Below are positions 13,163 to 14,387 of a stretch of 14,387 bases of DNA, in pieces. Each line of letters begins with the position of its first letter. Position 1 is the stretch's first letter. Position numbers and translations under genes: made by a program. The notes beneath the pieces were generated by a model, which did not search any database, was not told the DNA's origin, and saw only the letters and a list, made by a program, of their open reading frames with translations. Source of the DNA: Lachnospiraceae bacterium UBA5895 (lineage in GTDB: Bacteria > Bacillota > Clostridia > Lachnospirales > Lachnospiraceae); contig DJEP01000020.1 of NCBI GenBank assembly GCA_002431915.1, forward strand, positions 1-14,387. The letters run 5' to 3'.

Positions 13163-13218
13163 TTTAAAAAAGATCACCTTCAGGCTATAATGATAAAAAA
13201 GCTTGAAGGTGATTTTTT
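13163..13218 (+). promoter_or_regulatory. Composite hairpin, promoter and ribosome site before HxlR
   Basis: ATCACCTTCAGGC (13173-13185) pairs with GCTTGAAGGTGAT (13201-13213), 12 of 13 positions, with a 15-nt loop and a T6 tract after it (13213-13218), so the block looks like a terminator for the PPOX gene. The loop starts with TATAAT (13186-13191), which with TTTAAA (13163-13168, spacer 17) makes a promoter. The right arm also holds GAAGGTGAT, the ribosome site for ATG 13219. One sequence therefore appears to serve as terminator, promoter and ribosome-site mask, and possibly as operator. Confidence 0.65.
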
Positions 13219-13602
13219 ATGGCAAAGTATAAGAAGAAATTAGATGACGATATACGATGTCCGCTTGAATATGGACTTGCTGTTTTTGGTGGCAAATGGA
13301 AGTCCCGCATTATATGTGTGTTGTCGGCACGTGAAAAGCTGCGCTATAGTGAGATCCGCAGGGAAATGTACAACATTACCGATGCGGTTCTGGCAGCGAC
13401 CTTAAAAGATCTGATGGAAGACGGAATTGTTGACCGGAAATCCTATGATGAAATTCCGCCGAAGGTGGAATATTCACTGACACCTAAGGGGAAAACCGTT
13501 GTACCTATTTTGCAAAGTATCTGCCAGTGGTCCGATATTTTTTATAGAGAAGATAGTGAAAATGAAATGGTACAATGCCAAAAATGCGATTATCACAGAT
13601 AA
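13219..13602 (+). CDS. HxlR family transcriptional regulator
   Basis: A 127-residue winged-helix regulator. The HxlR signature is CPLEYGLAVFGGKWKSRII (C14 through I32), followed by LRYSEIRREMYNITDAVLAA and TLKDLMEDGIVDRKSYDEIP, then the wing and KVEYSLTPKGK. C14 occupies the conserved position that in YodB/HypR-type members senses thiol-reactive compounds; C120 and C123 add a terminal CXXC. ATG 13219 has GAAGGTGAT (13205-13213) as ribosome site inside a hairpin arm. It probably regulates itself and the PPOX gene before it, a common pairing with small oxidoreductases. The next gene starts 8 nt after its stop, with the ribosome site overlapping that stop. Confidence 0.92.
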   Translation: MAKYKKKLDDDIRCPLEYGLAVFGGKWKSRIICVLSAREKLRYSEIRREMYNITDAVLAATLKDLMEDGIVDRKSYDEIPPKVEYSLTPKGKTVVPILQSICQWSDIFYREDSENEMVQCQKCDYHR

Positions 13603-13610
13603 GGAGAATC

Positions 13611-14012
13611 ATGCTTAAATTTACAGAAGAGAAGATATTTACACAGGAGCAGGTGCAGCAGTTGTTTTTGTCTGTTAACTGGATTTCCGGAAATTACCCG
13701 GAACGCTTATATAAAGCACTTATGAATTCATCAACGGTTCTGACCGTTTGGGATGATGAAAAACTGGTTGGTCTCACAAGAGTGTTGGATGATACTGCGA
13801 TGCTGGCGCAGATACATTATGTTCTTGTTCATCAGGATTATCAGGGACAGGGAATTGCCGGAAGAATGATTGAATATGTAAAGGAAAAATATAAAGATTT
13901 CCTGTATATCGAAGGAATGCCGGAGGATAAAAACAATGTGCCGTTTTATGTAAAACATGGTTTTTCCGTTATGGAAAATGGTGCGGCAATCCAGATCTGT
14001 AATTTGGATTAA
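13611..14012 (+). CDS. GNAT family N-acetyltransferase
   Basis: A 133-residue minimal GNAT enzyme. The acetyl-CoA motif is HQDYQGQGIAGRMIEYVKEK, with the Q-X-X-G-X-G/A core at residues 78-83, preceded by the strand MLAQIHYVLVH and followed by PFYVKHGFSVM near the C-terminus (residues 111-121). The start MLKFTEEKIF fits the family better than the longer frame from 13575, which overlaps HxlR. AAGGAG (13602-13607) lies 3-4 nt before ATG 13611, a tight but workable distance, and overlaps the HxlR stop, so translation is coupled. The acceptor substrate is unknown. Co-expression with HxlR suggests a stress- or drug-related function. Confidence 0.88.
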   Translation: MLKFTEEKIFTQEQVQQLFLSVNWISGNYPERLYKALMNSSTVLTVWDDEKLVGLTRVLDDTAMLAQIHYVLVHQDYQGQGIAGRMIEYVKEKYKDFLYIEGMPEDKNNVPFYVKHGFSVMENGAAIQICNLD

Positions 14013-14094
14013 AAATAGAAATCCGGCAGATAAATTTAGAAAGTACCCAAAAGTATTGTCATTCAGGATGATATAGATCATGTTATAGAGAATT

Positions 14095-14119
14095 TGTTAT
14101 AATAGCGGTGGACAGGAGG
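14095..14119 (+). promoter_or_regulatory. Extended -10 promoter and strong ribosome site of the DUF6219-like gene
   Basis: TG-T-TATAAT (TG at 14095-14096, -10 at 14098-14103) is a consensus extended -10; no good -35 is at 17 nt. TTGTCA at 14056-14061 is too far for this -10. AGGAGG (14114-14119) is the ribosome site for ATG 14130, so the leader is very short. The gap 14013-14094 holds nothing else I can name. Confidence 0.55.
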
Positions 14120-14129
14120 TGAAAGAATC

Positions 14130-14327
14130 ATGAAAGCACATAAATATTGGTCAATCGGAGCAGTAGTTACAATGGTTGGAACTTTTTATACTGGATATAA
14201 AGGGTCAAAAACAGCGCACAAATACTTTGCATTTGGCTCATTGATATGCATGATTATGGCAGTTTATTCTGGTCATAAAATGGTTGCAGGCAAGGGTCAG
14301 TATTGGAGATGCAGAAAATCTGTATGA
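14130..14327 (+). CDS. Small DUF6219-like membrane protein, tail possibly altered
   Basis: A 65-residue protein starting MKAHKYWSIGAVVTMVGTFY, with TGYKG and then HKYFAFGSLICMIMAVYSGHKM. Two short membrane helices with HKYW/HKYF starts and a GHKM end match the small DUF6219-type proteins of Clostridia, of unknown function. The final ten residues, GQYWRCRKSV, are cysteine/arginine-rich and unlike the family, and another open frame runs through the same bases to the window end. The natural C-terminus may therefore have been replaced by a deletion at about 14285-14300. The start is secure: AGGAGG at 10 nt and an extended -10 promoter. Confidence 0.65.
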   Translation: MKAHKYWSIGAVVTMVGTFYTGYKGSKTAHKYFAFGSLICMIMAVYSGHKMVAGKGQYWRCRKSV

Positions 14328-14387
14328 GTACTGGGGAGACTTGTTATACCGCTCAGTAATCGATGACAGCAGGATTATCATTAATCT
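14296..14387 (+). other. Possible partial coding frame leaving the window
   Basis: From about 14296 a second frame reads VSIGDAENLYEYWGDLLYRS, then VIDDSRIIIN, and is open to the last base. The composition is protein-like (balanced D/E, Y, L), unlike the odd tail GQYWRCRKSV of the overlapping gene. No start codon or ribosome site belongs to it. It may be the interior of a truncated gene joined to the DUF6219-like gene, or chance. I do not recognise the family. Confidence 0.3.

Overview
The window reads as low-to-mid GC Firmicutes DNA, most likely a gut Clostridium of the Lachnospiraceae. The reasons are strong AGGAGG-type ribosome sites, TTGACA/TATAAT promoters, and protein families typical of that group (DUF1848, DUF6219-like, XRE-AbrB, zinc-ribbon XRE regulators, AAA/DUF4143 ATPases). 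Every gene I can support lies on the + strand. The assignment is from family recognition only; no search was run.

Layout. 1-240: an intergenic structured repeat (nested inverted repeats, a possible pseudoknot) that runs into a promoter overlapped by an 8-bp palindromic operator. 273-3092: a tight run of nucleotide- and metabolite-housekeeping genes (Nudix, SAM methyltransferase, HD phosphohydrolase, second Nudix) ending in an aldo/keto reductase broken by an internal deletion. Its 3' end is joined to the tail of an unrelated zinc-ribbon membrane protein. 3366-5514: a TetR regulator behind a promoter with two identical 14-bp palindromes, followed by a GNAT acetyltransferase and an ANT(6)-like nucleotidyltransferase. 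5610-7060: an XRE-AbrB regulator, a small four-cysteine protein, and an XRE/zinc-ribbon regulator with an in-frame TGA at codon 11. 7209-8525: a visibly AT-richer AAA/DUF4143 ATPase. 8587-9516: a DUF1848 protein with a C-terminal CX3CX2C motif. 9494-9854: a membrane-protein tail remnant, a second multi-hairpin repeat, and a promoter with a palindrome in its spacer. 9855-11480: a membrane-anchored spermidine-synthase-like protein. 11481-12598: remnants of a LysR regulator and of a YeiH-type putative sulfate exporter, both with internal deletions. 12624-14012: an FMN/PPOX-fold protein, an HxlR regulator whose promoter sits inside a terminator-like hairpin, and a GNAT acetyltransferase. 14130-end: a small DUF6219-like membrane protein whose tail may be fused to another coding frame that leaves the window.

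The most unusual feature is repeated gene damage of one type. The aldo/keto reductase, the zinc-ribbon protein, LysR and YeiH (twice) have all lost internal or terminal segments, while the retained pieces still match their families closely. This suggests recent deletions with little later drift, or systematic assembly collapse. Next in interest are the two structured intergenic repeats and several compact self-regulatory promoters (TetR, HxlR). I did not find a convincing new multi-gene system such as a defence island, CRISPR array or secretion locus.
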